A stretch of DNA of 37,128 nt, taken from an uncultured Acidobacteriia bacterium. GTDB taxonomy: Bacteria > Acidobacteriota > Terriglobia > Bryobacterales > Bryobacteraceae. The DNA is taken from positions 1-37,128 of the forward strand of contig CAIRSA010000125.1 in assembly GCA_903881085.1 (NCBI GenBank), given 5' to 3'. The translations under genes and the position numbers were made by a program. The stretch's first letter is position 1. Every line of letters begins with the position of its first letter. Below are positions 30,710-37,128 of this stretch, piece by piece. Under the pieces are notes generated by a model. The model did not search any database, had not been told where the DNA came from, and saw nothing but the letters and a program-made list of their open reading frames with translations.

Positions 30710-31759
30710 TTGGTGTTCATCCGCATATTCGCAATCCTCGCAACGTCAGCCTGCGCCCTTGGACAAGACAGCACGCCACGTTTTCAAGCCGCAGACGTGC
30801 GGCCGCACGGCTCAGCAGAACCGCACCCTCTCGTCCCTGGACTCCTCAGCTGGATCTTCGGCACGGACTTGGCCAGCTCCCCCGGTTGCGGCGCGGAGAA
30901 CCTCATGGTTCCCTCCACCTACAAAACCGAGCTCTGCGTCACGCGCGTGCTGGTTGGCGGAATCGAGGCGAAACTGATCGCAGTCATGCCCGGCCAAATC
31001 AATTTCGTGCTTCCTGACCATCCATGGGAGAACCAAATGGTCGATTTTCAGGTCGTCCGCGAAGGCCGCACCAGCGCTGTGGTGCCGGTCTACTTCGGCT
31101 TCAACCGGCCGGTGATATCCCTCGCCGCGCCTGCCTTTGCGGGAATGCCGGTCTGGCTGCAAGTGGAAAAGCCGTTTGGAACGGGCCGGCTTCGCTACCC
31201 GTTTCGTCCAGAGCCTTGGGACATGGGACCCGCGACCTTTGAGGTCCGTTTTCAGGGCCACGAACTCCCGATTCTCAAGCTGCTGCCATATCCTCCGATG
31301 GGTTTCGGCATGATGACCGTAGGCCTGCCGCGCGAGGTACCGTCCAAGTTTCTATCCCGGATTCCGCTCCATCTCGTCTACCCGATGGACCGGCCTGGAA
31401 CCTATCAGATACGATACACCGAATACCGCGATAGGCCGGGCAGTACGGAACGAAAAGTCTACTTGCAGTCCGAGTGGACGGACATCGAACTACTGCCCTC
31501 AACCAGCGTGCAGCGCGGCGAATGGTTCCGTCTGCTGGCGGCCTCACAGACTGACGAAACCATCGAACTGCTTGCCAACTTCCTGCCGGCACTGTTGGCC
31601 GCGCATGACGAGCCGGCCCTGCGGCTGCTGGTTCCTTACCTCGAATCGCCCGATTCGCTGGTTCGCCAATACGCCGCGTACGCTCTAAACTACTTCGACG
31701 TCGGCCTACTGCAGCGCGTGATCCCTGGCCGTCAGCCGCTTCGCGGAGGAGTGAGATGA
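30710..31759 (+). CDS. Exported protein with a TIGR03437-like domain
   Basis: The 349-residue protein has a signal peptide (VFIRIFAILATSACALGQ). Residues about 40-140 contain the block LLSWIFGTDLA, TYKTELCVTRVLVGGIEAKLIAVMPGQINFVLP and VVREGRTSAVVPVYFG, which matches the Solibacter-type TIGR03437 domain, a beta-sandwich normally at the C-terminus of large exported proteins. Here it is N-terminal and followed by about 200 residues that I do not recognise, ending in helices with HEAT-like spacing (LLVPYLESPDSLVRQYAAYALNYFD). The start is TTG 30710 or GTG 30713. Two cysteines (C64 and C79) may form a disulfide. Confidence 0.65.
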   Translation: MVFIRIFAILATSACALGQDSTPRFQAADVRPHGSAEPHPLVPGLLSWIFGTDLASSPGCGAENLMVPSTYKTELCVTRVLVGGIEAKLIAVMPGQINFVLPDHPWENQMVDFQVVREGRTSAVVPVYFGFNRPVISLAAPAFAGMPVWLQVEKPFGTGRLRYPFRPEPWDMGPATFEVRFQGHELPILKLLPYPPMGFGMMTVGLPREVPSKFLSRIPLHLVYPMDRPGTYQIRYTEYRDRPGSTERKVYLQSEWTDIELLPSTSVQRGEWFRLLAASQTDETIELLANFLPALLAAHDEPALRLLVPYLESPDSLVRQYAAYALNYFDVGLLQRVIPGRQPLRGGVR

Positions 31760-31886
31760 AGTTCTGCCAGACGCTCAACGGCAGTCTCCCGCGCCTGCTC
31801 ATCCACCACCGGCTTCCTCCGAACTCCGCCCGTTAAGTCACCGCACAAAGATAACTTTGCAACCATCGACGTGGCGCAGAGTCTCA

Positions 31887-31909
31887 CTCCAGTGTCACTT
31901 ACACTGGAG
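31887..31909. terminator. Hairpin between convergent genes
   Basis: CTCCAGTGT and ACACTGGAG form a perfect 9-bp stem around a five-base loop in the 174 bases between the convergent genes ending at 31759 and 31934. On the plus strand a weak T-rich stretch (GTTTCCTTG) follows. It probably ends the plus-strand gene. The rest of 31760-31933 holds nothing I can support. Confidence 0.5.
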
Positions 31910-31933
31910 GTTTCCTTGTGCGGTTGCAGCGAA

Positions 31934-33667
31934 TCACTTCGCCTTGGAAAAATACGGATGCTCAAGAATAGCCGGCTTATTCACGTTCCCGGTAGGCTTC
32001 TGCACCGTCGCATCCTCAAACAGCAACGCTGGAATCGCCAGCGAGATAAACGCACTTCCCGGCGGCTCATACAAGTTTGTTGGCCTTGGCGAGTAAGCAA
32101 TGTTCCATACAGCCGGCGTGTCCGACACTGCCAGAATGTCTTTGAAACTGCCAAAGCTAATGCCATTGATGATCGCATTGCGCACCGGTTCTTCATGCCC
32201 GTCGGCAAACCGCTTGTAAGCCAGCAACACCGGCAACGATCCCGCTGCAATTCCCGAATTGTCATTGCCCCGCGTGGAATAATCCACCTTTCGCACGATA
32301 ATCGCGTAATCCTTGCCACGTAGCTTGGCGCGCCGCAGAAGTTCCGCATGAAGCTGGTCAAGCGTCATCGACTTAGTGGAAGTGATTAACACGTTAGAAG
32401 GAGTCACTCCGCCATAATGGTAGCTTCCGCTGCTTTGCGGAAAGCCCTGCACCGGCGCGCGGCCAGTCAACAGATTCAGCAGCAAGCCATTTTCTACAAT
32501 CGGCGTGCGGCGGCAAAGCACGGCTTCGCTGTCTACTTTGTAAGTCCCCACCAGGCGCGCACCTCCGGCGGTCGTAGCCGTCGGATCATCCACCAGGCTC
32601 AGAAACTCGGGCAGCACTCGCAACCCAATCTTCTCCACCAGATTTTCGCTGTCGCGAGGCAGCATCGAACGATACCGCTGGTCGTCCAGTTGAACCTCCG
32701 GCGTCGCGATAGCGTGCGACAGGAACGTTCGGAAGACAACCTCCGGCGCAGCTTCACCCTCAAACAGAATTGGGCCCGCGTAGCGGTCAGGCAAAGGCGC
32801 GGTACGCAGCGCCGCAACCTCTTTCGCCCGCAACTGGATCTTCGCCTCCATCTCCGCGCGCGGCGGAAGGTCCGCCATTGACCTGCCGCGGAATGAGAAT
32901 CCAGCGCCCAGCGGCTGGCCATCCACGGCCTGCGCAGAACTGGCGACAAGCAGTTGTACCTCTGGCAGACGGGTCTGAGTCGACGACCCTTCGCTATTCA
33001 CGTAACGCGAATGTTCGTTCGATATGCGGAGAGTGACGGAGGAAGTGGAGATACCCGGCGCCTGCTTGTATAGCGCCGAAAGGCCGCGCACAAGCTCCTC
33101 CATTTCCGCCGCACTAATCTTCGCCGCCGGCCGCAAATCCTGCAAGGTCTGCGGCTTTTCGATGCTGAAATCGGGGATCTCCTCACCCCTGATCTTGTTC
33201 GCCAGCATCGCCCGTTTCTTGGCCAGATCTTCCAGCGCTTTCTTGTAGGCACCGTCCGTGGCCAGCCAAAGTTGACGCCTGATTTCGTCGTAGTTGTCGT
33301 CGAGCGGAAGGCTGATCGAACCGTATGCGCGGGTAACACCGCTGCTGACTGAGTAAGAGAAGAAGTTCGTATTGTCGAGCTTGTAATCGCCCACGCGAAC
33401 CTGAATCTTCGCCATACGCGACTTCTGTGGCTCGACTTTTGCGGTCAGGCTGCCGAAACTTGCCGCCGCACCCGCGCCTTCCATGTCGTACACCGTGTAC
33501 GAGAGGAAATAGGGCTTACCCAAATTCTCAAGCTGCAGCTTCTTCATGGACCGTGCCATTTCATCGCGCATGGCCTTCATGACGATGTCTTCCTGGGCGA
33601 AAGCCGCCGAACAGGCCAGAGACAGAATCAGTGCTTTGATAAAGGTGTACTGGTAGTTACTCTTCAT
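31934..33667 (-). CDS. Exported TldE/PmbA-like protein, no HExxxH
   Basis: This 577-residue protein has a signal peptide (KSNYQYTFIKALILSLACSAAFAQ) and is a paralogue of the gene just upstream. Both share the order FLSYTVYDMEG, VRVGDYKLDNT, PLDDNYDEIRRQLW, a Lys-rich helix and a TldD/PmbA domain. Where the neighbour has the zinc-binding HEVFGH, this one has VFRTFLSH, so the first His and Glu are missing. In cytoplasmic TldD/TldE, TldE likewise lacks the motif and pairs with the active TldD. I infer a periplasmic TldE-like, non-catalytic subunit. It follows its partner by 18 bases. Confidence 0.8.
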   Translation of the reverse strand: MKSNYQYTFIKALILSLACSAAFAQEDIVMKAMRDEMARSMKKLQLENLGKPYFLSYTVYDMEGAGAAASFGSLTAKVEPQKSRMAKIQVRVGDYKLDNTNFFSYSVSSGVTRAYGSISLPLDDNYDEIRRQLWLATDGAYKKALEDLAKKRAMLANKIRGEEIPDFSIEKPQTLQDLRPAAKISAAEMEELVRGLSALYKQAPGISTSSVTLRISNEHSRYVNSEGSSTQTRLPEVQLLVASSAQAVDGQPLGAGFSFRGRSMADLPPRAEMEAKIQLRAKEVAALRTAPLPDRYAGPILFEGEAAPEVVFRTFLSHAIATPEVQLDDQRYRSMLPRDSENLVEKIGLRVLPEFLSLVDDPTATTAGGARLVGTYKVDSEAVLCRRTPIVENGLLLNLLTGRAPVQGFPQSSGSYHYGGVTPSNVLITSTKSMTLDQLHAELLRRAKLRGKDYAIIVRKVDYSTRGNDNSGIAAGSLPVLLAYKRFADGHEEPVRNAIINGISFGSFKDILAVSDTPAVWNIAYSPRPTNLYEPPGSAFISLAIPALLFEDATVQKPTGNVNKPAILEHPYFSKAK

Positions 33668-33685
33668 ATATCTGCTCCTGTTGAG

Positions 33686-35362
33686 TTACTTATCGTCGAA
33701 AGGCGGAGCGAGAATCGGTGACCGCTCCTGTGACTTCGTCTTCTTCTGCACTTCAATCTGGCTGACCAGCAGCCCTGGCCCCGATGCCGACACCGGAACC
33801 CATCCGGACTCCGCTCCACACGTGCCATTGAACACCGCTATATCGTCGTTAGCGCCGATGATTCGCGTGAACACAGTAAGCGGCGTGCCGATCAGATCGA
33901 CTCCGCGCACCAACTCCTCGCGGCCATCGGGATAGATGCGGTAAACCATAACGGGAAGCACGTTAAACGCATTCGGCGTGGTACGGCCTGTCATTGTGAA
34001 TCCGCCTTGAATGTCGTCGAATAACATACCGAACGGCTTGCCCTGCTTCTTCACCTCTTCCAATAGCTGCTTCTTCAGCTCGGCATGGCTGACCATGTGG
34101 GTTGCTTCCACAATCAGATTCGACTGGCGCGCCACCGCGGCATTGCCGGCTTGCTTGCGTCCATGGCCATTCGATTCCGGAAAGCCGTCAATCGGGTTGC
34201 GCGACAGCAGAAACGTCTTCAAAATGCCCTTGTCCACTACCGTCACGCGGCGCGCCTTCACGCCCTGATTATCGTAGCTATAGGAACCGTTCAGTTCGAT
34301 CCCGACACGCTTGCGCAGCGTCGGATCGGCATAAACGGAGATGAAATCGGGCAGCACGCGGTCATTCAAAAATTTCTTGAATGTCTGACTCTGCTCCTCA
34401 CTCTTGTTGCGGTGCCCTTCCAGCCGGTGTCCAAACACTTCATGGAAGAACACGCCTGTAGCACGACCCGTCAGAATCGCCGGTCCAACATACGGGTCAA
34501 CCAGTGGCGCGGTCTTCAAGGCCTTCAGATCGGCAATAACCTTGTCTACCGTCTTCATCACAACCGCGTCGCTGGGCAGCCCTTCCGGGGTGAAAGAGAA
34601 GAACGATTCGTAGCGCGGCAGTTCCATGCCATCGTCGGCTTTGGTAACGCCTGAGATAAAGAGCCTGTATAAAGTCTGCGCGGTCTGGATGCGCGAGCCG
34701 TCGGTCGACACATACCACCGCGTCTCAGAGCTCGCCGAAAGACCTACCATCGTCTGGTATATGTTCCCGTAGCGCTGAAATGGCGCTGAATATTTTCGGA
34801 CTTTTTCTTCCCATTCCTTCCGGTTAAAGCGAATGGGGATAGCCGCCTCGGTTGCCTGCACGGCAGGAGCCGGCGAAAAGTCGCCGGAATTATCCTCCTG
34901 CTCTACTTTGACCTTGGCATTGGTCTTAGCCGCACTAAGTTGTTCCACCGCGCGCTTGTAATTGGCGTCCGTGTTGTACCAAAGGCTGGCCCGGATGGCG
35001 TCCACATCGTCACCCAGCGGCATCTCGATGGTGGAAACGCGCTGGGCGCCCTGCATGCCGCCACGGATCGGATGCGTGTTATCGAGCTTATAGCTACCCA
35101 CGCGCAAATCCAGATCGAGGTTGCGCCGCTTTGACTCCGTGCTCTGTGCAAGCGTCCCGAACGATCCAGTCACTTGCACGGAGTGGGTCTCCGTAACTTC
35201 GTAACTGATGAAGTAGGGAGGCGTGGGTTGCGACTTAAGCGCCTCCATCGACCGGTTCAGTTCGGCCTGCATCGCCGACAACACGGGGCTGCCCATGGCC
35301 TGGGCGAAAGCCGGCACTGCCGTAATAGTCGAACATAACAACAAAGTAAGTATGCTTTTCAT
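33686..35362 (-). CDS. Exported TldD-like zinc metalloprotease
   Basis: The 558-residue protein has a signal peptide (MKSILTLLLCSTITAVPAFAQ). It keeps the TldD zinc motif HEVFGHRLEGH (about 303-313) within GVFFHEVFGHRLEGHRNK, and the late Cys-Gly region NGTCGAESGWVPVSASGPGLLVSQIEV that in TldD supplies the third ligand. TldD/TldE complexes degrade unfolded peptides and mature microcin and CcdA; those are cytoplasmic, whereas both proteins here carry signal peptides. A periplasmic peptide-processing role is therefore inferred. A Fur-box-like palindrome covers its -10, and GGAG lies seven bases before the start. It is the first gene of a two-gene operon. Confidence 0.85.
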   Translation of the reverse strand: MKSILTLLLCSTITAVPAFAQAMGSPVLSAMQAELNRSMEALKSQPTPPYFISYEVTETHSVQVTGSFGTLAQSTESKRRNLDLDLRVGSYKLDNTHPIRGGMQGAQRVSTIEMPLGDDVDAIRASLWYNTDANYKRAVEQLSAAKTNAKVKVEQEDNSGDFSPAPAVQATEAAIPIRFNRKEWEEKVRKYSAPFQRYGNIYQTMVGLSASSETRWYVSTDGSRIQTAQTLYRLFISGVTKADDGMELPRYESFFSFTPEGLPSDAVVMKTVDKVIADLKALKTAPLVDPYVGPAILTGRATGVFFHEVFGHRLEGHRNKSEEQSQTFKKFLNDRVLPDFISVYADPTLRKRVGIELNGSYSYDNQGVKARRVTVVDKGILKTFLLSRNPIDGFPESNGHGRKQAGNAAVARQSNLIVEATHMVSHAELKKQLLEEVKKQGKPFGMLFDDIQGGFTMTGRTTPNAFNVLPVMVYRIYPDGREELVRGVDLIGTPLTVFTRIIGANDDIAVFNGTCGAESGWVPVSASGPGLLVSQIEVQKKTKSQERSPILAPPFDDK

Positions 35363-35364
35363 TG

Positions 35365-35410
35365 GTTCTCCGCGAAAGTAGCTTAATGATTATCATACAA
35401 TTCGGAGAAC
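35365..35410. repeat. 8-bp inverted repeat flanking the TldD promoter
   Basis: GTTCTCCG at 35365-35372 and CGGAGAAC at 35403-35410 are exact inverted copies 30 bases apart, placed around the -10/Fur-like box. One arm contains the ribosome site GGAG. The symmetry is plain; a second operator is one possible role. Confidence 0.4.
35382..35400 (-). promoter_or_regulatory. Fur-box-like palindrome over the -10 of the TldD operon
   Basis: The minus-strand sequence contains ATGATAATCATTA, the core of the classical Fur box; 13 of 19 positions match the consensus. It overlaps the -10 hexamer TATGAT (35392-35397). Such placement would give iron-dependent repression if a Fur-like protein binds, but other family regulators (Zur, PerR) prefer similar cores. 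Confidence 0.5.
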
Positions 35411-35474
35411 TTTTGTAAGGGCAGTCGTTACAAAGGATGAAACAGCGCACAAAGCAAACTTGATGCCGCTGGTA

Positions 35475-35648
35475 TCACTCGTCCCGCGGCTCCTCCACCA
35501 CCGGACGCGGTAGCAGAAAGAGCAGTTCCTTTGGCATCGGTGGCAGCACCGCCGGCGGCCTTCGCTCGCCGCCCATTACGCGGCCTCGGCAATCACGCCG
35601 CCAATATGACGGCCACGGCGTAACGGCCTCTCCAATCGGGGTGTACAT
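35475..35648 (-). CDS. Small hypothetical protein
   Basis: A 57-residue frame starts at ATG 35648 with a strong ribosome site, AAAGGAACAAC, just before it. The product is Pro/Arg-rich (MYTPIGEAVTPWP..., then RRPPAVLPPMPKELLFLLPRPV) and has no recognised domain. It overlaps the end of the larger frame at 35576-35896 in another frame, and the two might be translationally coupled. The ribosome site is the main support; composition is unusual. Confidence 0.4.
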   Translation of the reverse strand: MYTPIGEAVTPWPSYWRRDCRGRVMGGERRPPAVLPPMPKELLFLLPRPVVEEPRDE

Positions 35649-35896
35649 GTTGTTCCTTTCCATTCTTCGAAATGCGTGATGATATCTTCCAGATTTCGCG
35701 TCGCAGGCGCCGCGAAGCCCTCCGCCGGACAAGCATGCTCAGCTCCGCGCCCCACCTGAGGCCGCAAAAGAAAAGCCAACTGAAACGCCAGCACCGCACT
35801 GGCGGGCACTAACAAAGCAAACGATGTGAACGATCGCAAACCGCGTTCCTCCTCATCACCACTCTGCGCGCGAAATCGCCTTCCGCCAATTCCCAC
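35576..35896 (-). CDS. Possible small single-pass membrane protein
   Basis: The 106-residue frame begins at GTG 35896. It has a charged N-terminus and one hydrophobic segment (FTSFALLVPASAVLAFQLAFLL, about 23-44), followed by a Cys-containing soluble part with RNLEDIITHFEEWKGTT. I do not recognise a family. It diverges from the regulator gene at 35927, with 30 bases between, so the two could share control. The final 24 residues overlap the smaller frame at 35475-35648. Confidence 0.4.
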   Translation of the reverse strand: MGIGGRRFRAQSGDEEERGLRSFTSFALLVPASAVLAFQLAFLLRPQVGRGAEHACPAEGFAAPATRNLEDIITHFEEWKGTTCTPRLERPLRRGRHIGGVIAEAA

Positions 35897-35926
35897 GTAC
35901 TTACGCCCTGCCCGTCGGATTTTGTT

Positions 35927-37021
35927 ATGATCGAAAGGCGCTCTTACCGGATCCTTACCATGGCTTTAACAAGGCTTACTCTCGAAGCAATGGGCCCTGT
36001 CAATCCCATCGGCGGATTGTGCTTCGACGACAAGCTAAAGACGGTAACCTTTCGCGGCGAACACGCCAAGCTCAGCGATGCCGCACTCCGCGCCTGCTGG
36101 TCGCTGATGAATGCCCCCGCCGGAGTCCGTAAAGACGACCTCGTCCAACTCGCCTGGCACAAAGCGACCCTCAACAACTTGCATCGCGCCATTCACGACG
36201 TGCGCAAGATCGTCACAACAGCCGGCGTATTGGAAGAGAAGGAGCTATATCGCTTCAACATCGTACTCCTCGGCGCTCTGCCGAAAGGTCCGGTGAAGCA
36301 TGAGGAATGGATCGAGCGGCTGTTAGACGAGGGCTTTCTTCCCATGGACGAGTTTATCGATCTGCTGTTTGAAGCACGCTTGAATACGGGCCTATCAGCA
36401 TGGTCAGAGACGTTCATCTGTGCCCCCGACGCAATGGAATTGCTGCGTTCCAACCGCGCGAAATTCGCCGCCGCCATCGCCTCTCAGCGCGCCTTCTTCC
36501 TCGCCACCGCGCCGTCAAGCGTTGACCGCATCCCCACCACGCTTGCAATCCTGTATCAAGCCGTGCGCGAGGCCGAGCCGGACGCAAAGTGCGACGCTTT
36601 TGACAAGCTCCGCGCCGCGCTTACCATCGTCATTACCGACCGGCCCGCGGAACCCTACTACCGGCCGGTTTACTACCTCAACTCGCATGATCCGGAGCGA
36701 TGCATGCTGTTCGAATTACGCCAGAGCCGCAATGACGCAGCCTTCATGGAGCACGCCGACAAGGCTTCCGGTCCTTCCGATTCTCTGCGCGCCAGCTTCC
36801 ACAATTTGGATGGCCAGGGCCTCATCTGCACACCCGGCGGCTTGCCTGATGGCGATCCATTGCGCACCCGTTTGAAGGAAGGAATCGCCCGTGCGTTCCA
36901 CCGCTTCGCTGATCCGCGGATCGTGGTCAAAGCGCAAGCCACCTTCCTCGAACCTTCCAACCGGATTCAAGCGCAGTCCGAACTCAAATCCTCAATGGCC
37001 GCCTCGGCCGCCGGCGATTAA
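35927..37021 (+). CDS. Probable winged-helix regulator with unknown C-terminal domain
   Basis: The 364-residue protein has an N-terminal part (about residues 30-100) resembling the OmpR-type winged helix: LSDAALRACWSLMNAPAGVRKDDLVQLAW and then NLHRAIHDVRKIV, like the helix-turn-helix and recognition helix of Trans_reg_C domains. The remaining 260 residues are helical with two mixed regions (PVYYLNSHDPERCMLFELRQ and LRASFHNLDGQGLICTPGG), which I do not recognise. There is no receiver domain or membrane segment. The start could be ATG 35927 or ATG 35960; TATGAT at 35926-35931 would be a -10 only for the later one. It is divergent to the small membrane protein. Confidence 0.55.
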   Translation: MIERRSYRILTMALTRLTLEAMGPVNPIGGLCFDDKLKTVTFRGEHAKLSDAALRACWSLMNAPAGVRKDDLVQLAWHKATLNNLHRAIHDVRKIVTTAGVLEEKELYRFNIVLLGALPKGPVKHEEWIERLLDEGFLPMDEFIDLLFEARLNTGLSAWSETFICAPDAMELLRSNRAKFAAAIASQRAFFLATAPSSVDRIPTTLAILYQAVREAEPDAKCDAFDKLRAALTIVITDRPAEPYYRPVYYLNSHDPERCMLFELRQSRNDAAFMEHADKASGPSDSLRASFHNLDGQGLICTPGGLPDGDPLRTRLKEGIARAFHRFADPRIVVKAQATFLEPSNRIQAQSELKSSMAASAAGD

Positions 37022-37086
37022 CCGTCCAATTCTTTAATTAGATTCTTACGGCTCAAATCGTAAACAGAAATACTTAAACAATTGGA

Positions 37087-37126
37087 ACGAGCGTAACGAT
37101 GTTACGTTGACGTTACGTTCGCTCGT
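37087..37126. repeat. Inverted repeat at the window's right end
   Basis: ACGAGCG at 37087-37093 pairs with CGCTCGT at 37120-37126, and inside it CGTAACG (37092-37098) matches CGTTACG (37111-37117). The same GTAACG and CGCTCG words occur at 8841-8865. It lies about 65 bases after the regulator gene and could act as a terminator or be part of a repeat family. The window ends here, so its full extent is unknown. Confidence 0.55.
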
Positions 37127-37128
37127 AA

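Noticed and set aside
31732..31965. A 77-codon minus-strand frame between the TIGR03437 gene and the TldE-like gene.
   Set aside because: It overlaps the ends of both neighbours and has no ribosome site or domain; a small real gene cannot be excluded, but nothing supports it.
1..37128. CRISPR arrays, integrase, transposase, prophage or rRNA genes.
   Set aside because: No regularly spaced repeats, DDE or tyrosine recombinase motifs, phage structural genes or rRNA sequence were seen anywhere.

Overview
The window looks like chromosome of a high-GC, Gram-negative, didermic soil-type bacterium, most probably an acidobacterium of the Solibacter/Bryobacter group (Terriglobia). The clues are a protein with the TIGR03437-type domain that is expanded in Solibacter (30710-31759), a LolA carrier, an assembly operon of the type II secretion/type IV pilus kind, periplasmic TldD-like proteins, and many small toxin-antitoxin cassettes between housekeeping genes. 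The lineage is an inference from protein character; no rRNA or tRNA gene was found to confirm it.

Layout. 1-1023: long hairpin, then a minus-strand toxin/Panacea-antitoxin pair in which the toxin frame follows the antitoxin amber stop directly. 1097-2799: a geranylgeranyl-reductase-family flavoprotein broken by a one-base homopolymer shift, preceded by a small unknown gene. 2871-7551: SAM methyltransferase, a DUF433/DUF5615 toxin-antitoxin pair and a DoxX-like gene lying between two 67-bp near-identical copies of the pta 5' end, then a coupled pta / histone-deacetylase-like / TauE operon. 7561-12593: OsmC, DinB, an NAD-dependent epimerase, a LytTR response regulator with no kinase beside it, YdcF, a TrmH-type rRNA methyltransferase and a small Smr protein. 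12677-18200: accessory region with a HEAT-like exported protein, a DUF104-type antitoxin with an internally deleted PIN toxin, an AAA/DUF4143 ATPase whose start codon abuts a perfect 17-bp hairpin, an orphan antitoxin, a membrane protein, a PIN toxin with a downstream antitoxin and a DUF4062 protein. The stretch 15749-18200 is visibly richer in A+T than its surroundings, as expected of acquired DNA.

18265-26089 is the largest operon: LolA, GspF/PilC, GspE/PilB, PilM, PilN, PilO, a PilP/GspC-like protein and a pseudopilin with a long Gln/Pro/Gly-rich tail. Almost every junction overlaps or nearly so. It supplies an ATPase, the inner-membrane platform and a pilin-like substrate; a secretin and a prepilin peptidase are not in the window.

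26086-35362 is mostly minus strand and exported: a Tat-exported amidohydrolase, a 1167-residue protein that joins a degenerate 5'-nucleotidase to a predicted outer-membrane barrel, and an exported TldD-like protease (HExxxH kept) with a TldE-like partner (HExxxH lost), whose promoter carries a Fur-box-like palindrome. A TIGR03437-domain protein sits on the plus strand between them. 35475-37021: two small overlapping minus-strand frames diverge from a probable winged-helix regulator.

Recurring features: several promoters have a consensus -10 hexamer 6-11 bases before the start codon and no Shine-Dalgarno, suggesting leaderless mRNAs, and a GGGGAC-rich repeat occurs in two intergenic places and, in related form, inside pilO. 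I did not find a clear new multi-gene system. The strongest candidates for something undescribed are the nucleotidase-barrel fusion, the exported TldD/TldE pair, the pseudopilin with the Q/P/G tail, and the in-frame amber junction of the Panacea toxin-antitoxin pair.
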